Shown: piece after piece, positions 55,835 to 64,000 of the stretch
Position numbering within the stretch: position 1 is the first letter of the stretch
How the letters are laid out: every line of letters begins with the position of its first letter
DNA from: an uncultured Ralstonia sp.
GTDB taxonomy: Bacteria > Pseudomonadota > Gammaproteobacteria > Burkholderiales > Burkholderiaceae
Assembly (NCBI GenBank): GCA_913056305.1
Contig: CAJXMR010000005.1
Span: 1 to 64,000 of the forward strand
Reading direction: 5' to 3'
DNA length: 64,000 nt
Notes under the pieces: model-generated
Told to the model about the DNA's origin: nothing
The model's input: the letters and a program-made list of their open reading frames with translations, nothing else
The model's database searches: none
Made by a program: the position numbers and the translations under genes

Positions 55835-56836
55835 ATGAAAATCCGAGACAAACTCCTGCTGTGTTCCGCTATCGCCAGCATGATGGCCGCAGCCCCTGCC
55901 GCGCAGGCGGCCGACAAGGTCACCCTGATGGTCGGCGGCTACGAAAAGATCATCTACCTGCCCGCCAAGCTGGCCGAGGGTCTGGGCTACTTCAAGGAAG
56001 AAGGCCTGAACGTCGAGCTGCTCAACGAAGGCGCAGGCGTCGATGCCGAGAACGAGATGCTCGCCGGCGCCGTGCAGGGCGTGGTCGGCTTCTACGACCA
56101 CTGTGTCGACCTGCAGGCCAAGGGCAAGTACATCGAGTCGGTGGTGCAGCTGGCACACGCGCCGGGCGAGGTCGAGCTCGTGTCCAACAAGTACCCGCAG
56201 GTCAAGGGCATGGCCGACCTCAAGGGCAAGACGCTGGGCGTCACGGGCCTGGGCTCGTCGACCAACTTCCTCACCCAGTACCTGATGGTCAAGGCCGGCG
56301 TGCCGATGGGCCAGTTCACCTCGCTGCCGGTGGGCGCGGGCACGACCTTCATCATGGCGATACAGCAGGACAAGATCCAGGGCGGCATGACCACCGAGCC
56401 CACCATCACGCGCCTGCTCAAGACCGGCGAGGCGCGCGTGCTGGTGGACCTGCGCACCGCCGAGAAGACCAAGGAGGCGCTCGGTGGCACCTATCCGGCC
56501 GCCTCGCTGTACATGCCCACCGACTGGGTCGAGAAGAACAAGCCCACCGTGCAAAAGCTCGCCAACGCCTTCGTGAAGACGCTGCGCTACATCAACACCC
56601 ATAGCGCTGCGGAGATCGCCGAGAAGATGCCCAAGGACTTCTACGTGGGCGACAAGGACGGCTACATCAAGGCCCTGGACGGCGGCAAGGGCATGTTCAC
56701 CGCCGACGGCGTGATGCCCAAGGGTGGCCCGGAAACGGTGCTGTCGGTGCTGAGCACGTTCTCGCCGAACGTGAAGGGCAAGAAGGTCGACCTGGCGAAG
56801 ACCTACACGACCGAGTTCGTCTCGAAGGTGAAGTGA
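55835..56836 (+). CDS. NitT/TauT-type ABC transporter, substrate-binding protein
   Basis: 333 residues, NMT1/SsuA-like. The signal peptide ends AAPAAQA|AD. The mature part opens VTLMVGGYEKIIYLPAKLAE and contains LKGKTLGVTGLGSSTNF, standard for this family. Ligands include sulfonates, nitrate, taurine and pyrimidine precursors; the specificity cannot be told. The stop is directly at the start of the ATPase gene (GTGATCATG), so the three ABC genes form a tight operon. Confidence 0.92.
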   Translation: MKIRDKLLLCSAIASMMAAAPAAQAADKVTLMVGGYEKIIYLPAKLAEGLGYFKEEGLNVELLNEGAGVDAENEMLAGAVQGVVGFYDHCVDLQAKGKYIESVVQLAHAPGEVELVSNKYPQVKGMADLKGKTLGVTGLGSSTNFLTQYLMVKAGVPMGQFTSLPVGAGTTFIMAIQQDKIQGGMTTEPTITRLLKTGEARVLVDLRTAEKTKEALGGTYPAASLYMPTDWVEKNKPTVQKLANAFVKTLRYINTHSAAEIAEKMPKDFYVGDKDGYIKALDGGKGMFTADGVMPKGGPETVLSVLSTFSPNVKGKKVDLAKTYTTEFVSKVK

Positions 56837-56838
56837 TC

Positions 56839-57678
56839 ATGGGCGCAACAACGGCAACCACCTCCACGCCAGCCATCGAGTTGATCAACGTCAGCCGTCG
56901 CTTCCTGACGCCCGACGGCAAGTCGATGACGGCCATCCGGGATTTCACGATGACCGTCGAACGCGGCGAGTTCGTTGCCGTTGTCGGCCCGACCGGCTGC
57001 GGCAAGTCCACCACGCTGAACCTCATCACCGGCCTGGCCAAACCCTCGGCCGGCGAGGTGCGCCTGTTTGGCGGCCCGATCAACGACATCGACAGTCGTA
57101 TCGGGTTCGCCTTCCAGACCGATGCGCTCTTTCCGTGGCGCAGCGTGATCGACAACGTCGTCGCCGGGCCGCTGTTTCGCGGCGTGTCGAAGGAGGAAGC
57201 GTATGCCAGCGCCCGCCAATGGCTGGCGCGCGTGAACCTCGCCGGGCACGAGACCAAGTTCCCGCACCAGCTCTCGGGCGGCATGCGCAAGCGCGTCTCG
57301 CTGGCGCAGACCTTCATCAACGGCCCGCAGATCCTGCTGATGGACGAGCCTTTCTCGGCGCTGGACGTGCAGACCCGCGTGCTCATGCACGACGAGCTGT
57401 TGCGCCTGTGGTCACAGTCGAAGGCATCGGTGGTGTTCGTCACGCATGACCTTGAGGAAGCCATCACCCTGGCGGACAAGGTGTACGTGCTGACGTCCGG
57501 TCCGGCCACGGTCAAGTCGGTCTACACGATCGACATTCCGCGCCCGCGCGTCGCCAGCGAGATCCGCTACGACGAGAAATTCATCGATATCTCGCGCACC
57601 ATCTGGAATGACCTGCGCGAAGAAGTGCAGCGCGGCGCCTCGCAAGAGGAAACCCGCGTTGCGGAGGCTGCAGCATGA
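56839..57678 (+). CDS. NitT/TauT-type ABC transporter, ATPase
   Basis: 279 residues. Walker A is GPTGCGKSTT, signature LSGGMRKRVSLAQ, Walker B LLMDEPF, H-loop FVTHDLEEA. ATG 56839 is used; an overlapping GTG at 56833 is also possible. Its stop overlaps the permease ATG by 4 bases. Confidence 0.95.
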   Translation: MGATTATTSTPAIELINVSRRFLTPDGKSMTAIRDFTMTVERGEFVAVVGPTGCGKSTTLNLITGLAKPSAGEVRLFGGPINDIDSRIGFAFQTDALFPWRSVIDNVVAGPLFRGVSKEEAYASARQWLARVNLAGHETKFPHQLSGGMRKRVSLAQTFINGPQILLMDEPFSALDVQTRVLMHDELLRLWSQSKASVVFVTHDLEEAITLADKVYVLTSGPATVKSVYTIDIPRPRVASEIRYDEKFIDISRTIWNDLREEVQRGASQEETRVAEAAA

Positions 57679-58550
57679 ACAATCAAGTCACCCTCAAGCC
57701 CCCGGTTGGCATCTCTGTTCCATCTGCGGCGGAGATCGAAGCCGCCGCCGCGCACAGCGCCAAGCGCCGCAGGCAGACGGTCTACTTCTGGCGCTACTTC
57801 ATTCTCATCGTCTTCCTGGGCGGCTGGGAGGTGCTGGTCCGCACGAAGCTGATCGACGAGTTCTTCTTCTCCAAGCCATCGGACATCCTCTCGCGCCTCT
57901 ACACCTGGCTGACCGAAGGCACGTCCGACGGCCCGCTGTGGTACCACCTGTGGGTGACCATGGAGGAGTCGATGCTGGGCTTCATCACCGGCGCGGTGGC
58001 CGGCATCATCGCGGGCATCGCGCTGGGGCGCAACCGCATGCTGTCCGACATCTTCTCGGTCTACATCAAGGTGATCAACTCGGTGCCGCGTGTGGTGCTG
58101 GCGCCCATCTTCATCATGATCTTCGGGCTGGGGCTGACCTCCAAGGTGGCGCTGTCCTTCGTGATGGTGTTCTTCGTGGTGTTTGCCAACGCCTTCCAGG
58201 GCGTGCGCGAGGCCGACCGCAACTTGCTGGCCAATGCGCAGATCCTTGGCGCGCGCGGTTGGCAGCTGACGCGCTCGGTGGTGATCCCGTCGGCCATGAG
58301 CTGGATCTTTGCGTCGCTGCACGTGAGCTTCGGCTTTGCCATCGTCGGCGCCATCGTCGGCGAGTTCGTGGGCGCGCGCTTCGGCATCGGCCTGCTGATC
58401 AACATCGCGAAAGGCTCGTTCGATGCGGCCGGCATGTACGCGGCCATCGTCATCATCATGGTCGTCGCGCTGGCGGCGGAGTACCTGATGACGCTGGTCG
58501 AGATGCGGCTGGCCAAGTGGCGTCCAGCGCCGCTGCAGGACACGCAGTGA
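57675..58550 (+). CDS. NitT/TauT-type ABC transporter, permease
   Basis: 291 residues with six predicted spans. The EAA loop is seen at EADRNLLANAQILGARGWQL. It pairs with the preceding ATPase. It ends 53 bases before the tandem-module protein gene, so the whole right arm may be one transcript. Confidence 0.94.
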   Translation: MNNQVTLKPPVGISVPSAAEIEAAAAHSAKRRRQTVYFWRYFILIVFLGGWEVLVRTKLIDEFFFSKPSDILSRLYTWLTEGTSDGPLWYHLWVTMEESMLGFITGAVAGIIAGIALGRNRMLSDIFSVYIKVINSVPRVVLAPIFIMIFGLGLTSKVALSFVMVFFVVFANAFQGVREADRNLLANAQILGARGWQLTRSVVIPSAMSWIFASLHVSFGFAIVGAIVGEFVGARFGIGLLINIAKGSFDAAGMYAAIVIIMVVALAAEYLMTLVEMRLAKWRPAPLQDTQ

Positions 58551-58603
58551 GCCCAATCCGCATGATCCCGCGTGCGACCCCGCGCCCACCGCAGGAATCG
58601 ACC

Positions 58604-59524
58604 ATGATGATCGACAGAAAAGGCCCCCGAGCACTGGCGGCGTGGCTGCCGAGATGCGCCTTTGCCGCCGTGGCGATACTCGCCGCCTCGGCCGTGCACG
58701 CGCAGGCAGGCGCCCCGCTACCAGTGAAGATCTACGCGCAGGAGCTGGTCGACCGCACCGTCGCGCAGCATCCCGACCTGCGCGCGGTCATGCTGCACGT
58801 GACGCCGCCCAACGCGGCCGACAACGTGGTCATCGCCTCGAGCATCGGCCGCATCGGCAAGCCTGCCGACAACGATGACCTGGACGTGATCTCCACCGGC
58901 AAGACGCGCATTGCCATGGACCGCGGCAACAAGCGCATCGAGGTCGAACTGCCGCTGCACGATGTCGGCGGCCAGACGATCGGCGCGCTCGGCCTGGTCT
59001 GGCGCTACCCGGTCGGCGGCAACCACGACGAGTTCGAACGCATCGCCGGCACCATCCGCGACGCCCTGGCGCGGCGCATCCTCAACCTCGCCAACCTGAT
59101 GGACCCGTACCCCTACTCCCCGCTGGTGACCACCAAGTCGCGCGCGCAGACGCTGGTGGAGGAGGCGCTGCAGCGGCATCCCGAGGTGACGGTGCTGGCG
59201 CTGCGCGTGCGGGTGCAGCCGAAGAACGAGCTGGTGCTGCTGGGCTCGACCTTCGGGCGTCACGGCAAGAAGGCGGATGCCGACGACGCCAAGGTGCTCG
59301 ACGCCCGCGCGCCCATCACCGGCGTCTATTCCAACGGCAAGCGCTTTGGCGTGGACCTGCCCATCCGCGACCGCAGCGGCATCGCCATCGGCACCATGAA
59401 CGTCGGTTACGCCTATGGCGGTGCCAAGGATGCCAAAGCGCTGGTGGCGCATGCCGTCGCGCTGCGCGACGAACTCCAGGCCAGCATTGCCGCAACGCCG
59501 GCCCTTGAGGAGATCGACCCATGA
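58604..59524 (+). CDS. Secreted tandem-module protein (module copies 2 and 3)
   Basis: 306 residues with a signal peptide ending SAVHA|QA. Two copies of the cluster's module follow (about 41-162 and 176-300). Each has an AQxLVxxxxxxHPx helix, an xIGRxGKxADxDD block (SSIGRIGKPADNDDLDVI; FGRHGKKADADDAKV) and an LPxxDxxGxxIGxxxxxY end. AGGA precedes ATG 58604. Its stop overlaps the next start (ATGA). No function is known; a periplasmic ligand-binding or scaffold role is inferred from its company. Confidence 0.8.
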   Translation: MMIDRKGPRALAAWLPRCAFAAVAILAASAVHAQAGAPLPVKIYAQELVDRTVAQHPDLRAVMLHVTPPNAADNVVIASSIGRIGKPADNDDLDVISTGKTRIAMDRGNKRIEVELPLHDVGGQTIGALGLVWRYPVGGNHDEFERIAGTIRDALARRILNLANLMDPYPYSPLVTTKSRAQTLVEEALQRHPEVTVLALRVRVQPKNELVLLGSTFGRHGKKADADDAKVLDARAPITGVYSNGKRFGVDLPIRDRSGIAIGTMNVGYAYGGAKDAKALVAHAVALRDELQASIAATPALEEIDP

Positions 59525-60996
59525 TGCCGACTTGCCGTGGCGCGATGGGTCCGCTGCTGCTGGTTGCGCTGCTGGTTGGCGTCGGCTGCAATGCGCTGGC
59601 CGAAGCCGCACAGCCAGGCGCCGAACCCGCGACGCTGTCCAGCGTTGGCAACGGCGCCATGGGCCCACTCATGGATGCCTGGATGCAAGCGCTGCACCAG
59701 CAGCGGCCCGATATCGCCCGTGGCCCACGCTGGCGGCATGTGGGGGACGAGGCCGCCATCGGCGCGTTGATGTTCGAGCTGGCAGACGTGGCGCCGATGT
59801 CCCGTCCGCCGTTGCCGGCCGAGGTCGCCCCCTATGCGCATCAGTTCGCCGGCGACATGATGAAGGCGCCGGTGCTCGTGCGGGTGGCGCTGCGCGATGG
59901 CAAGCCTGTCTTCCTCGCGTTCAACAAGCGGCCGGACTCGCCAGTGCCACCCGCTGTGCTGGAGTTCGTCCGCTTCGCGCTGAGCCCGAGCGGGCAAGAC
60001 GTGGCCTCCCACCAGGCGGGCTTCGTTCCGCTGCCGCCGGGCGAAGCGGCGCTGGAGTTGCCCAAGCTCGACGGGTACCGGGCAGCGCTTGATCCGGCAC
60101 TACCGCGCTACACGGCGGGCGCCCCGCTGCAGGGGGATATCCGCAGCGTGGGCAGCGACGGCATGAAGTCGCTGATGGAGCGCTGGATGCACGACTTCCG
60201 CGCGCTGCAACCCGGGGTCCGCAAAGGTGATCGGTGGGAGCATCTCGGCACGCTGAACGGCTTCCACGCGCTGATGGCCGGCGAGACCGATCTGGCACCC
60301 ATGGGCCGCGAGCTCTGGCCCGACGAGGCAGCGGCATACGCCAACCTGAACGCGGGCCGCGAGCCAATCGAGATCCGCGTGGCACGGGGCGGGTTCAACA
60401 CCCAGCAACGCACCACCGCGCAGGCGGTGTTCGTCAACGCACGCAACCCGATCGAGCGCATCACTGTGCAGCAACTGGCGGCCATCTTCGGCCGCGCGCC
60501 GACCATCACCCGCTGGGGCCAGCTCGGTCTCACCGGCGAATGGGCCGACCGCCCGATCGAGCTCGACGTGCCGCCGCTGGTCACGCCCAACGCCATGTCG
60601 ATGCAGACGATGGTGCTGCGCGGCGGCGCGTGGAACACGACCACGCACGAGGGCTCCGTGGTTGACACCGCCAAGGCCATCGCGGCCAACCCGGCAGCAA
60701 TGGGCTTCGGCGGCTTTGAGGACGGCGGGCCGGGGCTCAAGCCGGTGCCGGTCGCCCGCGATGCTGGCAGCCCAGCCGTCATCGGCACCCATGAGACGGC
60801 ATCGAGTGGCCGCTACCCGCTCACCCGCTACATGTACATCCGCCTGCGACGCAACCCGGGCGAGCCGCTGCCGGCGCCGATCAAGGCGTTCCTGCGCTAC
60901 GTGCTCAGTCGGCAGGGCCAGGAGCCCATCCTGTATTCCGGGTACTACCCATTGACGGCCGATGAAGTGAAAGAGGAACTCACCAAGCTCGAATGA
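59521..60996 (+). CDS. PstS-like binding protein with a truncated N-terminal repeat
   Basis: 491 residues. A leader ends near NALAEAA. Residues about 208-491 form a full PstS/PBP-like domain, with SVGSDGMKSLMERWMHDF, NARNPIERITVQQLAAIFG and RWGQLGLTGEWADRP. Residues 40-182 repeat its start (SSVGNGAMGPLMDAWMQAL) and its end (LEFVRFALSPSGQDVASHQA) but lack the central lobe, so this part is a mini-domain. It sits between the tandem-module protein (overlap) and a second PstS-like protein. No pst permease genes are nearby. Confidence 0.85.
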   Translation: MMPTCRGAMGPLLLVALLVGVGCNALAEAAQPGAEPATLSSVGNGAMGPLMDAWMQALHQQRPDIARGPRWRHVGDEAAIGALMFELADVAPMSRPPLPAEVAPYAHQFAGDMMKAPVLVRVALRDGKPVFLAFNKRPDSPVPPAVLEFVRFALSPSGQDVASHQAGFVPLPPGEAALELPKLDGYRAALDPALPRYTAGAPLQGDIRSVGSDGMKSLMERWMHDFRALQPGVRKGDRWEHLGTLNGFHALMAGETDLAPMGRELWPDEAAAYANLNAGREPIEIRVARGGFNTQQRTTAQAVFVNARNPIERITVQQLAAIFGRAPTITRWGQLGLTGEWADRPIELDVPPLVTPNAMSMQTMVLRGGAWNTTTHEGSVVDTAKAIAANPAAMGFGGFEDGGPGLKPVPVARDAGSPAVIGTHETASSGRYPLTRYMYIRLRRNPGEPLPAPIKAFLRYVLSRQGQEPILYSGYYPLTADEVKEELTKLE

Positions 60997-61047
60997 GCCG
61001 TCAGGCCGACACGCACATTCCAAGAACAACATCAGGAGACCAAGACC

Positions 61048-62220
61048 ATGAAGAGGTCCATCAAGACCGCAATGACAGCATTGGCCGCAGCCGCAGCGCT
61101 CGCCGCGCTCGTGCCCGCCCATGCACAGGCGCCGAAAGCCATGACGCCGATGCTGACGTGGGTCACCCCCGCAACGGCATCGAACAAACCGCAGACCGAG
61201 GCGCAGGCGAAGGAAGGCCAGGAGAAGGGGCGCGAGCTGCCGTCGCCCGAAATCCTGCAACCGATGCTGGACACGCAGCTTCCGGCCTACCAGCCGCGGC
61301 GCGACATCAAGATCAGCGGCACCTTCAAAGGCGCCGCCTCCGATGTGCTCGTGGTCCTGGCCCAGAAGTGGATGGAGAAGTTCAAGACCTACTACCCGGA
61401 TGTCCAGCTGTCGATCTCGCCGCCGTATGCCGGCAGCCTGGGCGCAATCGAACTGGTCAAGGGCGACCTGGACTTCGTCTTCGTCTCGCGCGAGCTGAAG
61501 CCCGACGACATCAGCAAGTTCAAGACCAAGTTCGGCTACGCCCCGCTGAGCGTGCCGATCTCGGGCGGGTCCTACCGGCACTTCGGGGCGCTGGACACCG
61601 TCGCCTTCTTCGTCAACAAGGACAACCCGATCGAGCAGCTCACCTTCAAGCAGCTCGACCAGATGTATTCGTCCACGCATGCGCGTGGGGGTGCTGCCAT
61701 CACCAAATGGGGCGACCTCGGCCTGACCGGCGAATGGGCCGACAAGCCGATCAACCTGGTCGGCATTCGCCCCTGGAACGGCTTCGAGGAGTTCGTGCGG
61801 CAGCGCGTGCTCAGCGCAGACGGCAAGCGCGGCGAATGGCGCGACGGCATCAAGTTCGAGAAGGTCGTGTTCCCGATGGCCAAGGACATCGCCGCGGACC
61901 GGTACAGCATCGGTTACTCGGGCATGGCCTATACGGATGCCCCCGTCAAGCTCGTACCGCTTGTCGAGAAGGAAGGCGATGCCCCGCAGGCACCGACCTA
62001 CGATAACGTCGCCCTCGCGACCTACCCGCTGAGCCGGCTGATCTACTTCAACACGAACAAGGCACCGGACAAGCCACTGAATCCGGCCCTGGAGGAGTTC
62101 CTGAAATTCGTCCTGAGCCGGGAAGGACAACAGGTGGTGCTCGACCACGCGCGCTACGTACCGCTGCGGGCGTCGCAAGCGGCAACCGCCCGCGCACAGC
62201 TTGGCGAGCACAGCCATTGA
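61048..62220 (+). CDS. PstS-like periplasmic substrate-binding protein
   Basis: 390 residues with a signal peptide ending PAHA|QA. The mature start has a linker rich in Lys/Glu/Gln (residues 40-75), then SGTFKGAASDVLVVLAQKWM and KWGDLGLTGEWADKPINL, closely similar to the preceding protein. The ligand is probably an oxyanion or phosphate ester, as in PstS relatives, though specificity is unknown. AGGAGACC precedes the ATG. It lies 140 bases before the TonB receptor gene. Confidence 0.87.
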   Translation: MKRSIKTAMTALAAAAALAALVPAHAQAPKAMTPMLTWVTPATASNKPQTEAQAKEGQEKGRELPSPEILQPMLDTQLPAYQPRRDIKISGTFKGAASDVLVVLAQKWMEKFKTYYPDVQLSISPPYAGSLGAIELVKGDLDFVFVSRELKPDDISKFKTKFGYAPLSVPISGGSYRHFGALDTVAFFVNKDNPIEQLTFKQLDQMYSSTHARGGAAITKWGDLGLTGEWADKPINLVGIRPWNGFEEFVRQRVLSADGKRGEWRDGIKFEKVVFPMAKDIAADRYSIGYSGMAYTDAPVKLVPLVEKEGDAPQAPTYDNVALATYPLSRLIYFNTNKAPDKPLNPALEEFLKFVLSREGQQVVLDHARYVPLRASQAATARAQLGEHSH

Positions 62221-62360
62221 TGGTGTCGCTTGCTTGCAGACGCAGACCGGTGCCGCGCCGTCAACGTTAGGGGTGTGGAGAAACGCGGCATCGATCAAGC
62301 GGCACCCTGATGCACCAGGCCGAAATGACAGGCCGGGCAAAAAAGAAGGAGGAGACAACG

Positions 62361-64000
62361 ATGAAGCTGGCCAAGACAACCCTGGCCCTGGCCATCCTGT
62401 TGGCGTTCCCGCTGGTGCGGGCGCAGGCGGCGGACGCGCAGGCGTCCAGCGCGCAGGACAGCCAGGTCGATCGCAAAGGTGGTTCCTATACTTACGCGCA
62501 GTATCTGGTGGACAGCTTTGCGCGGCTGCATCCGCAACTGGCCGGCATCGATCTGCACACGACGCCGCCGGGCGCGTCGCAAAGCACCATCGTGGCGTCG
62601 AAAACGCCGGAACTCGTGGGAACACCCTCCAGCGCCGAGGACGTTGCCGTCTTCCGCACGGGGCAAGCCAGGACCGAGATCAATCGCAAGGGCGACCTGA
62701 ACGCCGAAGTCGCGCTGCCGCTGTTCGACATCTTCCGGCGGCCCATCGGCACCGTGAAGCTCACCTTCCCCTACGTGGCCGGCACGGACGAAGACGCGCT
62801 GATCCGGCAGGCGGCGCAGTATCGCAACGCGTTGAGCCGCCGCATCCTCGATCCGGAGAGCCTGAGCGCACCGACCCAGCTCGACGAGCGCATCTCCACC
62901 CAGACTTACGCGCAGTTCCTGATCGACGACACGTTGGCGCAGCATCCGGAGGTGGAGGTCCTGGCGCTGCATGCGCGCACGCCAAAGACGGCGGGCGACT
63001 ATCCCATCGTCGCTTCCAACGTGGGCCGATTCGGCAAACCGGCTGAGGCCGGTGACCTCGCGGTCATTGAAAGCGGAAAGCCCCACGGCGCAGCCGATGC
63101 CCGTGGCGCCCGCTACGAATGGAAGATGCCAGTCGCGGACGCGTCGGGCACCACGATCGGCGTGCTGGCCGTCGTCTTCCCGTACTCCGCCCGCACGGAT
63201 CCCGAGGATCTCCGGAAGCAGGCCGAACGGATCGCCGCTGCCGTGCGCGAGCGCATCCCTGCCGCTGACAGACTTGACGGCCCGTATCCGGCCACGCGCA
63301 CGGCCGAGCGCAACGACGCCATGAGGGAGTACAACAAGCCCGAACTCGCCAACGAGCAAAGCCTGCCGATGACGAAGGAAGTCTCCTCCGGCCAAGCGCT
63401 GAGCCAGACCCAGGAAGGCTATTCAGAGGCCATCAAGAACGTGGCCGGCGTGGTGTCGACCAACTCGGCGGGCAGCGCCAACGATGCGTTCGCCATCCGC
63501 GGCATCAAGCTCAACCTGTTCTCGAACTACCGCCTGGACGGAGGCCTGCCGGTCACCGGCGTCATCACGAACCCGATCGAGAACAAGGAGCGCATCGAAA
63601 CACTCAAGGGGGCGAATGCGCTGATGTTCGGCATTGCCAGCCCGGCGGGCATCATCAACTTCGTCACCAAGCGCGCGGGCGAGCGCGATGTCACCACGGT
63701 GGGCCTGGCCGGCAATTCGTTCGGCCAGTACGGCGCCAGCATCGACATCGGCCGGCGGTACGGCCCGCAGAAGCAGCTTGGCGTGCGCCTGAACGCATCG
63801 GCCACCCATTTCGAGAATGGCGTGCGCGGCCTCGGTGGCAATGGCGAGTTCGTCAGCCTCGGCCTGGACCTGCGCGCCACCTCGCGGCTCACCTTCCAGA
63901 GCGACTTCGAGTACTACCGTCGCGAGGTACCCGAGCAGGCAGGCATCTCGCTCAAGCCGGCCGTCAACGGCGTCGTACCGATCACGCGGGTACCGGACCC
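62361..64000 (+). CDS. TonB-dependent receptor with two N-terminal modules (partial; module copies 4 and 5)
   Basis: 546 codons are visible; the gene runs off the window. A signal peptide (LALAILLAFPLVRAQA) leads to two copies of the cluster's module (about 43-163 and 179-302; motifs TYAQYLVDSFARLHP, VASNVGRFGKPAEAGDLAVI, and MPVADASGTTIGVLAV). A linker follows, then a TonB plug (from about 350; EAIKNVAGVVSTNSAG, FAIRGIKL, IETLKGANALMFG) and the start of the barrel, as in siderophore receptors. The extension is not an STN signalling domain. AAGGAGGAG precedes the ATG at 62361. No Fur box is seen upstream. Confidence 0.85.
   Translation, partial: MKLAKTTLALAILLAFPLVRAQAADAQASSAQDSQVDRKGGSYTYAQYLVDSFARLHPQLAGIDLHTTPPGASQSTIVASKTPELVGTPSSAEDVAVFRTGQARTEINRKGDLNAEVALPLFDIFRRPIGTVKLTFPYVAGTDEDALIRQAAQYRNALSRRILDPESLSAPTQLDERISTQTYAQFLIDDTLAQHPEVEVLALHARTPKTAGDYPIVASNVGRFGKPAEAGDLAVIESGKPHGAADARGARYEWKMPVADASGTTIGVLAVVFPYSARTDPEDLRKQAERIAAAVRERIPAADRLDGPYPATRTAERNDAMREYNKPELANEQSLPMTKEVSSGQALSQTQEGYSEAIKNVAGVVSTNSAGSANDAFAIRGIKLNLFSNYRLDGGLPVTGVITNPIENKERIETLKGANALMFGIASPAGIINFVTKRAGERDVTTVGLAGNSFGQYGASIDIGRRYGPQKQLGVRLNASATHFENGVRGLGGNGEFVSLGLDLRATSRLTFQSDFEYYRREVPEQAGISLKPAVNGVVPITRVPD

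Noticed and set aside
62221..62360. A Fur box before the TonB receptor
   Set aside because: I looked for AT-rich GATAAT-type repeats here and at 54034-54255 and found none, so iron control is not supported by sequence.
60100..62625. An 841-codon leftward open frame
   Set aside because: It is antisense to the two PstS-like genes, which have signal peptides, ribosome sites and homologous domains.

Overview
The window is about 64 kb of GC-rich DNA from a betaproteobacterium, probably Burkholderiaceae and most likely Ralstonia or a close relative. This rests on codon use, gene style and the set of families present: a 1656-residue NAD-glutamate dehydrogenase, DUF2322, DUF4810 and GNA1162-type lipoproteins, NodT-type RND efflux genes and many LysR/AraC/MarR regulators. 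The genus is an inference. I saw no rRNA, tRNA or CRISPR array.

Layout. (1) 1-13.8 kb is ordinary chromosome: a CsgG/DUF4810/GNA1162 lipoprotein operon, an enoyl-CoA hydratase, a three-gene RND efflux operon, a DUF2520 oxidoreductase, a CynX-type exporter, and an MFS-marR-tag group. (2) 13.8-41.9 kb is accessory DNA. It appears to consist of two head-to-tail cassettes, each bounded by the same pair of ends, with inverted tips around GACTTTATTTTTA. Cassette A (13.83-28.96 kb) carries two nitrilases, each next to a PLP enzyme gene, plus PhzF, MocR, AraC and IclR regulators, an SDR, a GNAT, an MHS transporter with a cupin, an IS66 fragment, a ridA fragment and a possible fragment of a transposition-helper ATPase. 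Cassette B (28.96-41.89 kb) is a sugar unit on one strand: ROK repressor, RbsABC/FrcABC-like importer, glucose-6-phosphate isomerase, PfkB kinase, glucose-6-phosphate dehydrogenase, porin and aldose epimerase. Together they could import a hexose such as fructose and carry it to 6-phosphogluconolactone. (3) 42.2-51.3 kb is chromosome again: a RutE-like nitroreductase, LysR-HAD-D-threonine aldolase, DUF2322 and NAD-GDH.

(4) 51.6-64 kb is the most unusual part: an envelope system with an orphan sensor kinase, a NitT/TauT-type ABC importer, two PstS-like binding proteins, a YncE-like beta-propeller, a small outer-membrane barrel and a TonB-dependent receptor running off the window. A secreted module of about 120 residues, which I do not recognise, occurs five times here: once alone, twice in tandem in a periplasmic protein, and twice in tandem as an N-terminal extension of the TonB receptor. 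This looks like an undescribed uptake or sensing system whose parts share one recognition domain. No substrate can be read from the sequence and no Fur box was seen.
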